Assembly: GCA_963989245.1 (NCBI GenBank)
Contig: OZ022345.1
Span: 36,651,146-36,715,145, forward strand
DNA length: 64,000 nucleotides
Direction: 5' to 3'
From: Nansenia antarctica
Taxonomy: Eukaryota; Chordata; Actinopteri; Argentiniformes; Microstomatidae
Shown: piece after piece, positions 25,938 through 36,884 of the stretch
Layout of the letters: each line of letters starts with the position of its first letter
How positions within the stretch are numbered: position 1 is the first letter of the stretch
Made by a program: the position numbers and the translations under genes
Notes under the pieces: model-generated
Database searches by the model: none
What the model was told of the DNA's origin: nothing
The model's input: the letters and a program-made list of their open reading frames with translations, nothing else

Positions 25938-26163
25938 GAGGACATCATCGAGGACATCATGGAGTAAGACATCATGGAGGACATCATGGAGGACATCATG
26001 GAGGACATCATGGAGGAGGACATCACTTTTTTTTTTCATGGAGGACATCATGGAGGAGGACATCATGGAGGACATCATGGGGTAAGACATCATGGAGGAC
26101 ATCATGGAGTAAGACACCATGGAGGACATCATGGAGTAAGACATCATGGAGGAGGACATCATG
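25938..26163. repeat. Minisatellite built on gaggacatcatg
   Basis: Repeated 12- and 15-bp units (gaggacatcatg, gaggaggacatcatg) with gtaaga variants and an internal T10 run at 26027-26036. In one frame it reads (EDIM)n, in another (GGHH)n, and on the minus strand (MMSS)n. These frames are by-products of the repeat, not genes. Confidence 0.93.
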
Positions 26164-26645
26164 TCGGTCCTTCCCAGCCTTCACTCACTGCTGCGCGATT
26201 TGGTCGCTGGCATGGCACGGTTAGGCTGGCCGGCCGCGCGGGTTCGGTCCCAGGCTGGCAATACTGACGACAACAGCAACGGCGGCACCGCCTGTCGTTT
26301 TGCCCTGGAATCCCGGCCATCTCACCTGCCCCCCACCTCCCCCTGCCCTTCTCTCGTCTCACCTACACTCACTGAACCACAACCATCGCCTCACTGCTGC
26401 TGCTGCCACCAAGGCAGGCATTCTCCGCTGCCACCGCCACATCCATCGAGGCTCCCAGCAACATCAACACCGGACTCTACACCACCCCTCCCCCCTCCCC
26501 GTTCGCTGACTCTGTGTTCCATGTTACTTGTTGTTGTTACCTGTTGTTTTTGTGTCTCCCCATGTGTATCATATATTGTCAGCGTCTTTGAGCCTTGGAA
26601 AAGCGCTATATACATTTAATAAATTATTATTATTATTATTATTAT
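26164..26645 (+). repeat. Retroelement remnant ending in a LINE/SINE-type tail
   Basis: The sequence is rich in cc(t/a)cc. Around 26577-26645 it ends gcgtctttgagccttggaaa, gcgctatatacatttaat and (att)n, a common fish L2-type 3' tail. The same gaggacatcatg minisatellite lies on both sides, suggesting that the minisatellite spread around it or that it was inserted into it. Confidence 0.55.
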
Positions 26646-26717
26646 CATGGAGGACATCATGGAGGAGGACATCATGGAGGACATCATGGAGGAGGACATC
26701 ATGGAGGAGGACATCAT
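26646..26717. repeat. Second block of the gaggacatcatg minisatellite
   Basis: Five to six units identical in type to 25938-26163. Confidence 0.92.
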
Positions 26718-26778
26718 ACTTCCCAAGGCAGAAGGCTTTTAGCTCATCTTTTAGCCAATCTTCCTGTCAAAGTGGCAT

Positions 26779-26839
26779 AGGGTTAGGGTTAGGCCCTACG
26801 AGCCAGAAAGATCGCAAGGATTCTAACCCTAACCCTAAC
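26779..26839. repeat. Inverted pair of telomere-like repeats
   Basis: gggttagggttagg (26779-26792) and ctaaccctaaccctaac (26823-26839) face each other across ~30 bp and can form a hairpin. Confidence 0.85.
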
Positions 26840-27030
26840 GAATTACTAAACCGAGGGAACGGATTACTAAACCGAGGGAACAGATTTACTAAACCGAGGG
26901 AACAGATTCAAACATCAAATATTGTTTTCTACCATGTGACCCCAGGGGGGCTCCGTAGGTTTGTTTCGAGTTCGCTGTCGTTTAGTTTAGTTTTGAGTTT
27001 CCTTTATTCCGCTATATAATTTGAGAAGCC

Positions 27031-27793
27031 ATGGGCAAGTGTAGATTTAATGAGCTGTGGTTAGACAAAAGCGCGTTTAAGGCCTGGTTGAAAGCTGTAG
27101 ATGGAAATGAGCACGAAGCCTGTTGGACTTTGTGGGATGAGGGGAAAGTCCAGTCAAGGTACCTGGGGTCCCAATTCATGGGACATGCAACAGCGCAGGA
27201 CTTGTTGGCGAATGTCAAAGTAAGTAACGCAAAAATCAATTATTGATCAGTTCCATTTGGTAGCTATTGTTCTACAATGCTACTAGCTGTAGTGTGTCAC
27301 AGCTAACTTTATATCAGTGGGCCTATTGTAGGCTAAGGTTAACTTAGCCTACTTGTCTCATCTGTGAACATACTACATGTAAATGCATTTTTAGCTTCAT
27401 AGGAATGAGTGTTTGAGTACATTTGAAATGATTGTTGTTAGCCAATATTTTAATTATCACAGACATTTGAATAGTCTCAGTCACCCTTCCTGTAGCTGCA
27501 ATTAAGTATATGCCTACACATTGTTCATCCTGCAACCCTTGTTGTTTTCATTTGTAATGCTGAACTCTGCTATGAACAACATGGATATGTTGCATTCATG
27601 TTTATGTTTCAGGAGTGTGTTAACCAGCTCCATCTAAGGAGAAGAGGCAGAGGCCAAGTCTGGCACGAAGATGGCAGAGCTAATCTCCAAGTCAAACATC
27701 CTGCGAAAGGGCAGCCAGGAGAAGTTGGCTGAGCTTGAGATAATTGAGAAGGAGATAGAGGCAAAGAGAGCAAAGCTCAGAAACATTAAGTGA
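27031..27793 (+). pseudogene. Two-exon remnant resembling a fish transposase-derived protein
   Basis: First block 27031-27221: ATG, then GKCRFNELWLDKSAFKAWL, then donor gtaagtaa. The MGKCKFN..WL..F..WL opening is what I recall for many fish BED/hAT-like proteins, but the following zinc-binding Cys/His positions are not recognisable here. Second block: acceptor tttcag at ~27612, then a frame including KMAELISKSNILRKGSQEKL and LRNIK before TGA at 27791-27793. An AATAAA lies near 27973. It is either a small non-autonomous transposon relic or a domesticated fragment. No core catalytic domain is present. Confidence 0.45.
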
Positions 27794-27979
27794 ATTTTGT
27801 TGTTGTTGGGGACCTGTTCGGTTTTCACAGAAATGCCCCCAAGTAGTTCCTCCCCAGCTCTGTTACATAGTCTTGTCTCTTTGTAGACAGTATGTAACAT
27901 TAAGCTGTTATAAGCTTTTGTACACTTTGTTCTCTTCACGTTGAAGTGACTTTCTACCGTTAACTGTTAATGTTAATAA

Positions 27980-28910
27980 ATTTACTTTTGAGTAATTATG
28001 GGACTTATTTATTTTATATTAATTATCCTTCAGACTTTTTTTGTAACTTGCATTTTTTGTAACTTGATTAAACTATTTGAAATGCCCCCTCAGTGATGTC
28101 TTCTAATTTAGGATGTGGCAGGTTTGGGATTGTTGCTATCTGAGCTGGACACCAGGGAACACCGCCTTCTAGGGACCTGATCAGAGTCTATTTTTAAGTT
28201 TATTTTAAAGAGACTCTTAAATCAGGTTTACGATTTAAAGAGACCACAGTCTGTGGAAGAGAGGTAGAGAAGAGAGGACAAGTATATTACAACAGACAAC
28301 ATCAATAACCCCCGTGGCCATTCCCCTACACCCCCGACGCTCAAGGCCAAGGGTGGGGGTTCGTTAGAGTGGCTGCTGTTGGGGTACGGGGTCCTGGGGG
28401 GCAGGAAACATGTCCAACCCTTCTATTGAACAGGTTTGACCTAGAACACTTGGAATATTATAAACGTTGTAAATCAGTAGAACCATTTTAAAGTGTTCCC
28501 TCCTGTATTTCAATGAATGAGTTCAATACAGTCTGAGGTTGTTCAGTATGAGGTTGTTCATTCCTCTAAGGAGCAGCTGTTGTCTCTGGCTTAACACTGT
28601 GGAGACCACAGGACTTCACTTCAGACGGGATGAATGGAGCCTCAGCTATTTAGTCTTGTCATCCAGCCCATCATGTCTTGAGGCCTAGAATCACTACACG
28701 TCATAACAGCAGTCAACTATGTAGAGATCAAATCAAAAGCGTAGGATGTAGTAGGCTGTGAAACTGTAGTCTTGATTACTTGTTGGATCCAAATTAAATT
28801 CTTCTGAATAGCATTGCCTTGGCGTCTCTGTGAGCTGTCTAGTAACACTGTTCCAACCTTGGACCAGGCTGTGCTGCTACAAAAGACCTGCCAACCTTGG
28901 ACTGGGCTGT
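27980..28910. other. Spacer without recognised genes
   Basis: I see no ORF with family features, no repeat array and no clear transposon end here. Confidence 0.5.
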
Positions 28911-28912
28911 GC

Positions 28913-29165
28913 AACTCAATGGACTGCACTTATATAACACCTTATTCCAAAGCTCTTTACAACGGCCTCTCATTCACCCATTCACACACACATTCACACA
29001 CCGATGGCAGCCAGCTACCATACAGGGCGCCGGCCCGCTCATTGGGAGCAATTTGGAGTTCAGCGTCTTACCCAGGGACACCTCAACCAGTGGCCAGTCT
29101 GGGATCGAACCGCCGACGTTGCGATCATTAGACGCCGACTCTACCTCCTGAGCCACAGCCGCCCC
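28913..29165 (-). mobile_element. tRNA-derived SINE
   Basis: On the minus strand the head reads ggggcggctgtggctcagga with an A box tggctcaggaggtagag (about 29155-29139) and a perfect B box ggttcgatccc (29111-29101). A tail with agagctttggaataaggtg and tatataagtgcag follows. This is the common fish SINE with a gctcaggaggtagag head. It is not a true tRNA gene, since no full cloverleaf or acceptor stem follows. Confidence 0.85.
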
Positions 29166-29447
29166 AAGACCTAGAACTAGACCAGACCTAGAACTAGACC
29201 AGACCTAGAACTAGACCAGACATAGAACTAGACCAGACCTAGAACTAGACCAGACATAGAACTAGACCAGGCATAGAACTAGACCAGACCTAGAACTAGA
29301 CCAGACCTAGAACTAGACCAGACATAGAACTACACCAGACATAGAACTACACCAGACATAGAACTAGACCAGACATAGAACTAGACCAGACATAGAACTA
29401 GACCAGACATAGAACTAGACCAGACATAGAACTAGACCAGACCTGCC
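29166..29447. repeat. 17-bp minisatellite
   Basis: About 16 copies of gaccagacctagaacta with c/a variants, directly abutting the SINE head. Confidence 0.95.
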
Positions 29448-29557
29448 AAACCAGGTCCAGGGTGAAGCTGGTGACTTGTTACTTGGCATCTGTTAGATGT
29501 TCAAAAGTCTTATGGCATGGAGGTAAAAACTGTCTGTCTCACTACCTGTCTGTCTCA

Positions 29558-29561
<4 letters not shown>

Positions 29562-29643
<82 letters not shown>
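29562..29643. repeat. (CA)n microsatellite
   Basis: About 41 uninterrupted CA dinucleotides. Confidence 0.98.
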
Positions 29644-29646
<3 letters not shown>

Positions 29647-29922
29647 CTTTTAACATTGCATTGACAATGCCAAAGATAAGGCAAGGCAGGGCAAATGTAT
29701 TTATATAGCACATATTCATACAATGTAATGCAAACTAAAAATAGGAGTAAGATAAATAAATAAAATATCAGTCAGTTAAACACCTAGCCTAGCCTAGACT
29801 AGCCTAAACTGTCAATATTTAAAATATAGCCTTGTCAATTATATAATTATATATATAATAATAATAATATTAAACCTGTGACTGAGTCTGTTATTGTCCA
29901 AGGCAGCCCTGAAGATGTCAGT

Positions 29923-30020
29923 CAACCCTAACCCTAACCCTAACCCCAACCCTGACCATGGCTAACCCTAACCCTGAACCTGTTTAACCCTAACCCTGAA
30001 CCTGTCTAACCCTGAACCTA
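29923..30020. repeat. Telomere-like (CCCTAA)n degenerate tract
   Basis: cctaaccctaaccctaac followed by variants aaccctgaacctgt. Confidence 0.88.
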
Positions 30021-30089
30021 ATTTAATAATTTAATTTAATAATTTTAATAATGAACCTGTCAGTGGAATAAAAACAAATCAAACATACA

Positions 30090-30316
30090 CATACAAGAGG
30101 CTTCCATAGGGCTTCCCTTTGCTCTCAAAACAGCCTCAATTGTTCATGGCATTGATTCCACAAGATGTTGGAAAGATTCCTTTCAGCATTCAAGTGATAA
30201 TTGATTGGTATGAACGGGCCCAAAGTGTGCCAAGAAAACATTCCTCACACCATTAAACCACCTGAGTGAATGAGAAGGTGTACATGTGTTCCTAATAAAG
30301 TGTTCAGTGAGTGTAG
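30090..30316. repeat. DNA-transposon-like interspersed repeat
   Basis: The stretch from aagaggcttccatagggctt to cctaataaagtgttcagtga ends with gtgta. This terminal motif is widespread at the ends of vertebrate non-autonomous DNA transposons. The matching left end was not located. Confidence 0.4.
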
Positions 30317-30627
30317 GCGGGTAACAATAGGACAGAGGCGTGATCTGACGTCAGGGGTCATTTGATAATCAGATGTTGAGAGGATCTCCACTTAATATTA
30401 TTCTTGTTTTCATTTTCGTATTTCGTCACTCATTTATTTATGGATGTATTTCTGTGTACAGTGATTCATTGCCCCCTAGATGACAGCGCCTGGCTGAACT
30501 GTTCATAGAAATGTTGTTAACTGCCACTTGGATTGAGTTAAGAAATTAAACTGCCATGGACTGCAGTATATTTTAGGTATTTCTGCAGTAGTCTTGGGGA
30601 TCACATAGTTATGTTTATTGGTGTAGT

Positions 30628-31034
30628 CAGTGGTGTAGTCTACATGATACGCAGGACTACGCCGTATACCCACTAGGAAAGGCCAAGGATTTCCGTATAC
30701 CCACTTAAAAATGCGCGAGGGTACGTAACGCCGTTTTGTGACAGAACTTTCACACTTTCATTCATAAAATTCACCCCGTCTGTGTTACGAAACACTTGAC
30801 TTTTGGACCATTGGGACTGACTATATAGCGTCATATACCATCAACGGGGGGAAATGAAATATGTCAAAATGCAGCACTATCATGCACAGATCAGCCTTAT
30901 AACATGTCATGTTAGATATATAACATTAGACAGGGAGCGCAGATGTATTTCTATGGCGTTCCGAAATGAACGATATGAGGCTGGGAGGGAAAAATCACAG
31001 TATACCCACTAGAAACAACTAGACTACACCACTG
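30628..31034. mobile_element. hAT-type MITE, 407 bp
   Basis: Terminal inverted repeats CAGTGGTGTAGTCTA / TAGACTACACCACTG (the right end carries one variant base further in) with longer partial symmetry (gtatacccactag at both ends). An 8-bp target duplication ggtgtagt (30620-30627 and 31035-31042) marks it as hAT type. It has no coding capacity. The unoccupied site is seen at ~7250-7260. Confidence 0.93.
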
Positions 31035-31358
31035 GGTGTAGTCCCATAGTGGTTCATTAACAGCATGAACGAGAGTCTGTTGGCTCATATCAGCATATTT
31101 TGTAACTTGACTAAACCATTAAAATGTCTCCACAGTAAGAAGCTAATCTTGGATGTGAAATGACACTTGGCAGAGCGTCATAAAACAGACCTCTAGGCCC
31201 ATTTGAAGAGGCTCATTCACACTTTACTCTCCAGGCCACATTCAGAACTGACTAATATGGCCAACTTAATGAGCTGCACCAGTATGTTTTCAGCTGAGTA
31301 GTAGATGGAGGGCTGAATATAGCCATGAGAAGCACCTCGGCACCTCGGTTTTTCCAAG

Positions 31359-31778
31359 ATGGCGGCGCGTTCACACGCGAGGCTGGCGGAGCTCCTATCA
31401 TCGGTGCTTTATAGGGTTTTTAAGTACATTTGTATGTACTTTTTTATTTCAGCACTTATAGGGAACTGTTGTGTAAATAGTACCTACAGCAGGCATGACT
31501 TACTAGAAGTTGGTGCGCAAAACGAGAGGACAGTAACAACGGAGTTCCTGAAACAACAAAGGATTCCTCACGATATCGCCCGTTCACCGGGAGAACAATG
31601 GTACACAATCCCAAGCCTGAGGCGCAAACGTCGGCGTAGGGACCGCAAGCAACGACAGGGCTGCAGTGGAGGCCTGCTAGCTAGGCTGAGGAAGTGCCCG
31701 GACAAGCCAGCTTTGCAGAGTATATTCCTCTCTAACGTAAGATCCCTTCCAACAACACCGTGGGGGATAGCTGTGTGA
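31359..31778 (+). pseudogene. LINE ORF, N-terminal part
   Basis: The 139-codon frame starts ATGGCGGCGCG and contains a basic stretch RRKRRRRDRK and SIFLSNVRSLP, the usual lead-in to the apurinic endonuclease of jockey-superfamily LINEs. It stops at 31778; the continuation (31779-31977) is in other frames, so it is frameshifted relative to the main ORF. Confidence 0.65.
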
Positions 31779-34454
31779 TTATTCTCACAGAAACCTGTCT
31801 CAGCGCTTCCATTGTTGATTCTGCGGTTGCATTACAAGGCCGCTCTTTACACCGGGCGGACAGGACATTGCTTAGCGACCTGACCCTGACCCAGGCGGCC
31901 TGATCATATCTACGAAGGACAGCTGGTGCCTAAACACAAAAACTGGAAGTAGCCACTGCTCCCCAGACCTGGAATACTTGACTGTTAAATGCCGACCCAC
32001 ATACCTCCCGAGGGAATTCAACGCAGTGTACATAACAGCTGTTTACATCGCACCAAGCGCGGATGCTAGCTTAGCATTAGCCCGGCTACATGACATCATC
32101 AGTGGTGGACAGAGCACAGATCCTCAAGCAGTACATATAATCGCGGGGGACTTCAATCATGCTGACCTGAAGGTAGTACTACCCAAGTTTTATCAGCATG
32201 TTAAATATGCAACAAGAGGAGATAACACACTGGACAAGGTATACACCAACATCAAGCTTGCCTACAAGGCTAGACTGCTAGCTCATCTAGGCATGTCTGA
32301 CCACGTGTCCATCCTCCTGATCCCAGCCTACACTCCCATGAGGAAAAGTGCTCCCATCACCACTAAGACTGTCAGAACTTGGCCAGCAGGGTCCGCTCCA
32401 CTGCAGATCTGCCTGAATGACACCTCATGGCAGGAATATGAGCATGAGGACCTGGAACAGTTCACGTCGTCGGTTCTGAACCACATAGTGAACTGCACCA
32501 ACTCAGCCACCGTGGACAAACGTGTCCGGGTCTACCCCAATACGAAGCCATGGATGACTGAGAAGGTCCGACAACTGCTCAAGGAGAGGAACAACGCCTT
32601 CTCAGCGAAGGAAAAACTGCTGTACAACACCACCAGGGCTAACCTAAACCGTGGCATCCGGGAGGCCAAGGCAGACCACAGAGAGAAGATTGAGGAATGC
32701 TTCCTGAGCAACGACTCCAGGCGGGTGTGGCAGGGGGTTCAGCACATGACAAACTTCAGAGCCAACAAGCTCACAGCCGCTGAGGGCGACCCCCTGCTGG
32801 CGGAAGAGCTGAACTCCTTCTATGCCCGGTTCGACGACGGGCGAACGGAGGTAACCACAACACAAACACCACTCTCTCCAGCTCTCAGCAGCCTCACCCT
32901 CACAGAGCATGAAGTGAGACGCGTGCTGAAGGCGGTGGACCCCAGAAAAGCCTCAGGGCCGGATGGCGTCCTGGGACGGGTGCTGAGGGACTGCGCCGAC
33001 CAGCTGGCCGGGGTTTTCACCAACATCTTCAACCAGTCCCTGTCCCAGGCCACCATCCCACCCTGCCTGAAAACCTCAACAATCATCCCAGTCCCGAAGA
33101 AAAGCACGGTGAGCTGCCTAAACGACTACCGCCCGGTGGCACTCACACCAATCATCATGAAGTGCTTCGAGAAACTGGTCCGGGCCCACATAGTCACACG
33201 CCTCCCGCCCAACCTGGATCCATACCAGTTCGCCTACAGAGCCCACAGGTCCACAGAGGACGCCATCGCGACGACTCTCCACTCCACTCTATCCCACCTG
33301 GAGAGGGGGAACAGCTACGCGAGACTGCTCTTTGTGGACTTCAGCTCTGCCTTCAACACTATCCTTCCAGACAGGCTAGTGACCAAACTACTAGACCTGG
33401 GACTATCACACTCTATCTGTGCATGGATCAAGGACTTCCTGTCTGACCGCCCCCAGAGGGTGCGGGTGGGCTCCCACACCTCCACAGTCCTCAGACTCAG
33501 CACTGGGTCCCCCCAGGGCTGCGTGCTAAGCCCCATCCTCTACAACCTCTACACCTACGACTTCACCCCTGTCCACCCCAGCAACTCCATCATAAAGTTT
33601 GCAGACGACACGACCGTGGTGGGCTGCATCTCGGGGGGGGACGAGGCGGCGTACAGGGATGGGGTGGAGCAGCTGGGCAAGCTGTGCAAGGTTAACAACC
33701 TGCTGCTGAACCAGTCAAAGACCCAGGAAATCATCGTGGACTTCAAGAGGAAAAAATCTGAGGTCCAGCCCCTGCTCGTCGATGGAGGGAGCGTGGAGAG
33801 AGTCTCAACTCTCCGATTCCTGGGGGTGCACATACAGGATGACCTGTCCTGGAGGACCAACACAGCAGCCATCATCAAGAAGGCACAACAGCGGCTCTAC
33901 TTCCTGAGAGTCCTCAGGAAATACCACCTCAGACAGGAGCTGCTTGTGACCTTCTACCGCTGCACAGTGGAGAGCATCCTCACCTACTGCATCTGCGTGT
34001 GGTTCTCCAGCTGCACAGCCGCAGAGAGGAAAGCGCTACAGAGAGTCGTGAGAGTCGTGAGACCCAGTTAGTAAGGTAGTAGTTAATGATCACAGTTAAG
34101 ATGGTTCAGGTGATGTTCAGCTCAGAACAAGGCTTCTTGTAAGGATCCATGCAGAGGAGGCTGGGGCTTCTGGGCTCAATGCGCTCTTCTTGTTCCGCGG
34201 CGGAGGACAGAGGAGAGAGTCGCTCCTGCTAGGAGCTGGACGGATGGAAAGTGAAGAGTGATTTTTATGTTTTATTTTTTGGCGGTTGGTTGATAAACAT
34301 TTGACATTTTCTGCAGAAGGGAGAAAGTGAGAGATCGCGGACCGTCGCAGATCGTCTCATCGGGGATTGTCCAGCCAGACGTTTTGGGGGTCTCGGCTAG
34401 AACGGATATATTTCTTACGCAAACATTTACTGGGATTTACTACCGACGTGTGCG

Positions 34455-34826
34455 ATGTGGAGAATACAAGTGGTGTTGTGGTTGACTTTCTCTGTGCTGC
34501 TGTCCTTGTCTGGAGGGGAGATGAAAGCCCGGAGCTGCAGCGAGGTTAGACAGGCTTACACGACCAAAGGTCGTTACCCTCCCTCCCCCACCCGGCGACG
34601 ACCCCCCCTCCCCCCTCCCTCCCCCACCCGGCGACGACCCCCCCTCCCCCACCACCCGGAGACTCTCTACCGAAACCGTGGAACAATGGACAACCCCCCC
34701 CATCCCCCAATCCTCACCCCCCTACCTGGTCTACACTCTGAGCAAACGCAATGTTATTATGTCGCCCCCCCCCCCTCCCCCCCGCCTAAATCTACTGGTG
34801 TCTTTGTACCCCCCCCCCCACCATGA
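34455..34826 (+). pseudogene. Glypican-like N-terminus (GPC6/GPC4 type) fused to unrelated sequence
   Basis: The ATG at 34455 is followed by a hydrophobic signal peptide (VVLWLTFSVLLSLSGG) and then KARSCSEVRQAYTTKG. That segment matches the start of mature glypican-6/4 (a secreted, later GPI-anchored heparan sulfate proteoglycan core; the first conserved Cys is present). Similarity ends abruptly at about 34570, after AAAG/G. The rest of the 123-codon frame is Pro/Arg-rich repeat translation. It may be exon 1 spliced to, or read through into, retroelement sequence before retroposition. No other glypican domain is present, so no proteoglycan can be made. Confidence 0.7.
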
Positions 34827-35125
34827 CCACACACTGTACATACTTGTTGTTTTGTCCCCCCGCCCGAACTACCCATTGTACATATTATATGTCTGTCCCC
34901 CTGCCCGAACTACCCACTGTACATACTTTGTGTTTTGTCCCCCGCCCCCACCTGTGGTGTATGTCCCCACCTGTCCTACCCGCTGTACATACCTTATGTT
35001 TTGTTGTATTGTTCTTCCCATGTTGGATGTATGTTTATCTTGTAGATAGTACTAGTTATTTGTCTGTATTATCTGGTAGATAGTACTCGTTTTTTGTCTG
35101 TCTTACATGTAACGATTAATTGAGT

Positions 35126-35250
35126 ATCAAGGACCCCAATTGAAATAAGCCAGTGGCTTTCTTGGGTTTTTATCCTGTTAGTTGACCTTGTATGTAATAT
35201 GTACTTTCATGTACCTACTTCTGCAAATCTTCTAATAAAGTTTTCAATCA
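35126..35250 (+). repeat. Retroelement 3' tail, copy 1
   Basis: From atcaaggaccccaattgaaa to aataaagttttcaatca; nearly identical to 42867-42990. Confidence 0.85.
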
Positions 35251-35753
35251 AAAAAAAAAAAAAAAGACCGGCCCAGAAGATCATCGGCGCCCCCCTCCCC
35301 TCTCTGGAAGAGCTGTACAACACACGCTGGCTCAGGAAGGCCTCCAAGATCTCCAGGGACCCATCCCACCCTGGGAACAAACACTTTGTTCGGCTGCCCT
35401 CAGGCAGGCGGTTCAGGACCATGTCCGCAAGGACAAATAGACTGAAGCTCAGCTTCTACCCTAGGGCCATTCAGGCCCTGAACACAGCAAAGACCTAGGT
35501 TCTAGGCCCTGGACAATCTAGACAATTTGATGGCAGCTACTAGATTGTAATCATAAGTGCAATACTGAAATACAACTGTGAACATTTCAAACCTGCAAAC
35601 TGCGACACTTTAAATGAATGTGCAATAATACTATGTGCAATATGACAACCCTTGTGTACATAAGGTTCAGAGATAGGGCATGTTAGGATATTTATAGCAT
35701 AGCATAGAGTACAGCACAGTGTTTTATTTGTATAGTATACTGTAGTAGTATAG

Positions 35754-36884
35754 CAGGCACGTGCCGTGAGCTTTTAGATTGGGTAAGCATAAGATATAGA
35801 AATACACGTAATTACACATACACGCTATCAGTGAACGCAGTTTCAAGGAAATGCAATTTTGATGCCCTAGAACCCGCTAATAAACTGTAGTGTCACTTTG
35901 TGATCAGATTACCCAAAAAATAAACAGTTGCCAGTTTCGACTATATCAGGGGTGCTCATTGTTCAAAGATCTTTTCAAGTAGCCAACCTGCTGAAATCTA
36001 CAAGTCCAGGACCAGTTTCAACATCGCACACGCACTCACACACAACACAGACACACACCGTTTCCATCCTCCATAGTAAAAAACTCACAACACACTTTCT
36101 TTTCACACTTTGTCACACAGGCACTTGACATCACATCACAGACCCTCCCTCTCAAAGTACTCAAACCATATAAACAAGCACAGATCGCCACCAGCCTCGC
36201 GAATCATATACATCATATAAACCGCTCATACCAGGCTTGCTGTAGCCGCTGGCGACTCTCCCTTTCTGAGTGTGAACATCGGTGAGCGGGCGGCCGGGCG
36301 GCCTTTAGCCAGTAGTTGTGTTTTTCCAGTCCAGTCCAGTCTACGAAATCCCTTTAGGTCGCTGACAGTAATGTCCATATTCACAAAATCAAGCAAGTTA
36401 TCCTTATTGATTATTATTATTTAGATCGTTTGAGCTACCTGGCATAAGCTATTCTGCCGGGCGAGAGGTGAAATGTTAAGTGAACTTGAAAGTGATAAGA
36501 GCCAATCAGTAGCTCTTATCGGAATGAAAGACCTACTCTGATTGGCTGTAAGCATGCTTACCCTGGTCACATTAAACCGCGGGCTGAGGCATCGGGAAAA
36601 AATAAAAAAGACATTTTCACGCATTCGAATGTACGCGAGGGAAAGCAGAGAGAGGAATGCTTATATGCAACGCAGAGTAGGGAGTGCTTTACTCCTACAG
36701 GTGGCGCTAAAAATGCAACGTCAAAATGAATGACTCCTGCTGCCCTGGGACCTAAAATACGACTATTTTAATGAAAACAAACAAACGGTTACATGCACTT
36801 TTATTTTAATATTTTCACGGTCCTTTTTTCTTTTTTCGTTGGGTAAGCACTGCTTACCCTGCTTATATGGACGGCACGTCCCTG
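35754..36884. mobile_element. hAT-type non-autonomous element, 1131 bp
   Basis: Imperfect terminal inverted repeats, CAGGCACGTGCCGT at the left and ACGGCACGTCCCTG at the right, with inner symmetry around gggtaagca/tgcttaccc. The 8-bp target duplication is tagtatag (35746-35753 and 36885-36892). No transposase frame. It is inserted in the 3' UTR part of the LINE. Confidence 0.88.

Larger units (their letters stand above)
34065..35264 (+). mobile_element. Chimeric polyadenylated retrocopy (glypican exon-1-like 5' part + LINE-type 3' tail)
   Basis: The insertion is flanked by AGACC (34060-34064; 35265-35269), with an AATAAA at 35234-35239 and a run of ~15 A at the right end, the hallmarks of a retroposed transcript. 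The left ~500 bp look like a host 5' UTR followed by a glypican-like signal peptide and start of the mature protein. The right ~125 bp (35126-35250) are nearly identical to 42867-42990, the 3' tail of another retroelement family. Between them lies C-rich low-complexity sequence. Confidence 0.75.
31978..35498 (+). pseudogene. LINE endonuclease-reverse transcriptase ORF, split by an insertion
   Basis: The 31978-34071 frame (697 codons) contains the end of the endonuclease (IIAGDFNHADL, LGMSDHVSI) and the RT: KASGPDGVLGRVLRD, LNDYRPVALT, FVDFSSAFNTI, STGSPQGCVLSPILYNLYT and the catalytic IIKFADDTTVVG. It is interrupted at 34064/34065 by a 1.2-kb polyadenylated insertion. The same frame resumes at 35265-35498 (KIIGAPLPSLEELYNTRW, stop after NTAKT), so the insertion is the only break in the RT C-terminal half. 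The frame is unbroken through the palm domain, which suggests fairly recent activity. Confidence 0.85.

Noticed and set aside
25772..26267. (MMSS)n, (GGHH)n and (EDIM)n proteins
   Set aside because: Minisatellite translation, with no start context or flanking gene structure.
28913..29165. A tRNA gene
   Set aside because: The A and B boxes belong to a SINE head; the following sequence is SINE body and tail, not an acceptor stem.
29562..29643. CRISPR-like array or regulatory repeat
   Set aside because: Plain CA microsatellite; no spacers. The 17-bp and 36-bp arrays nearby also lack unique spacers.
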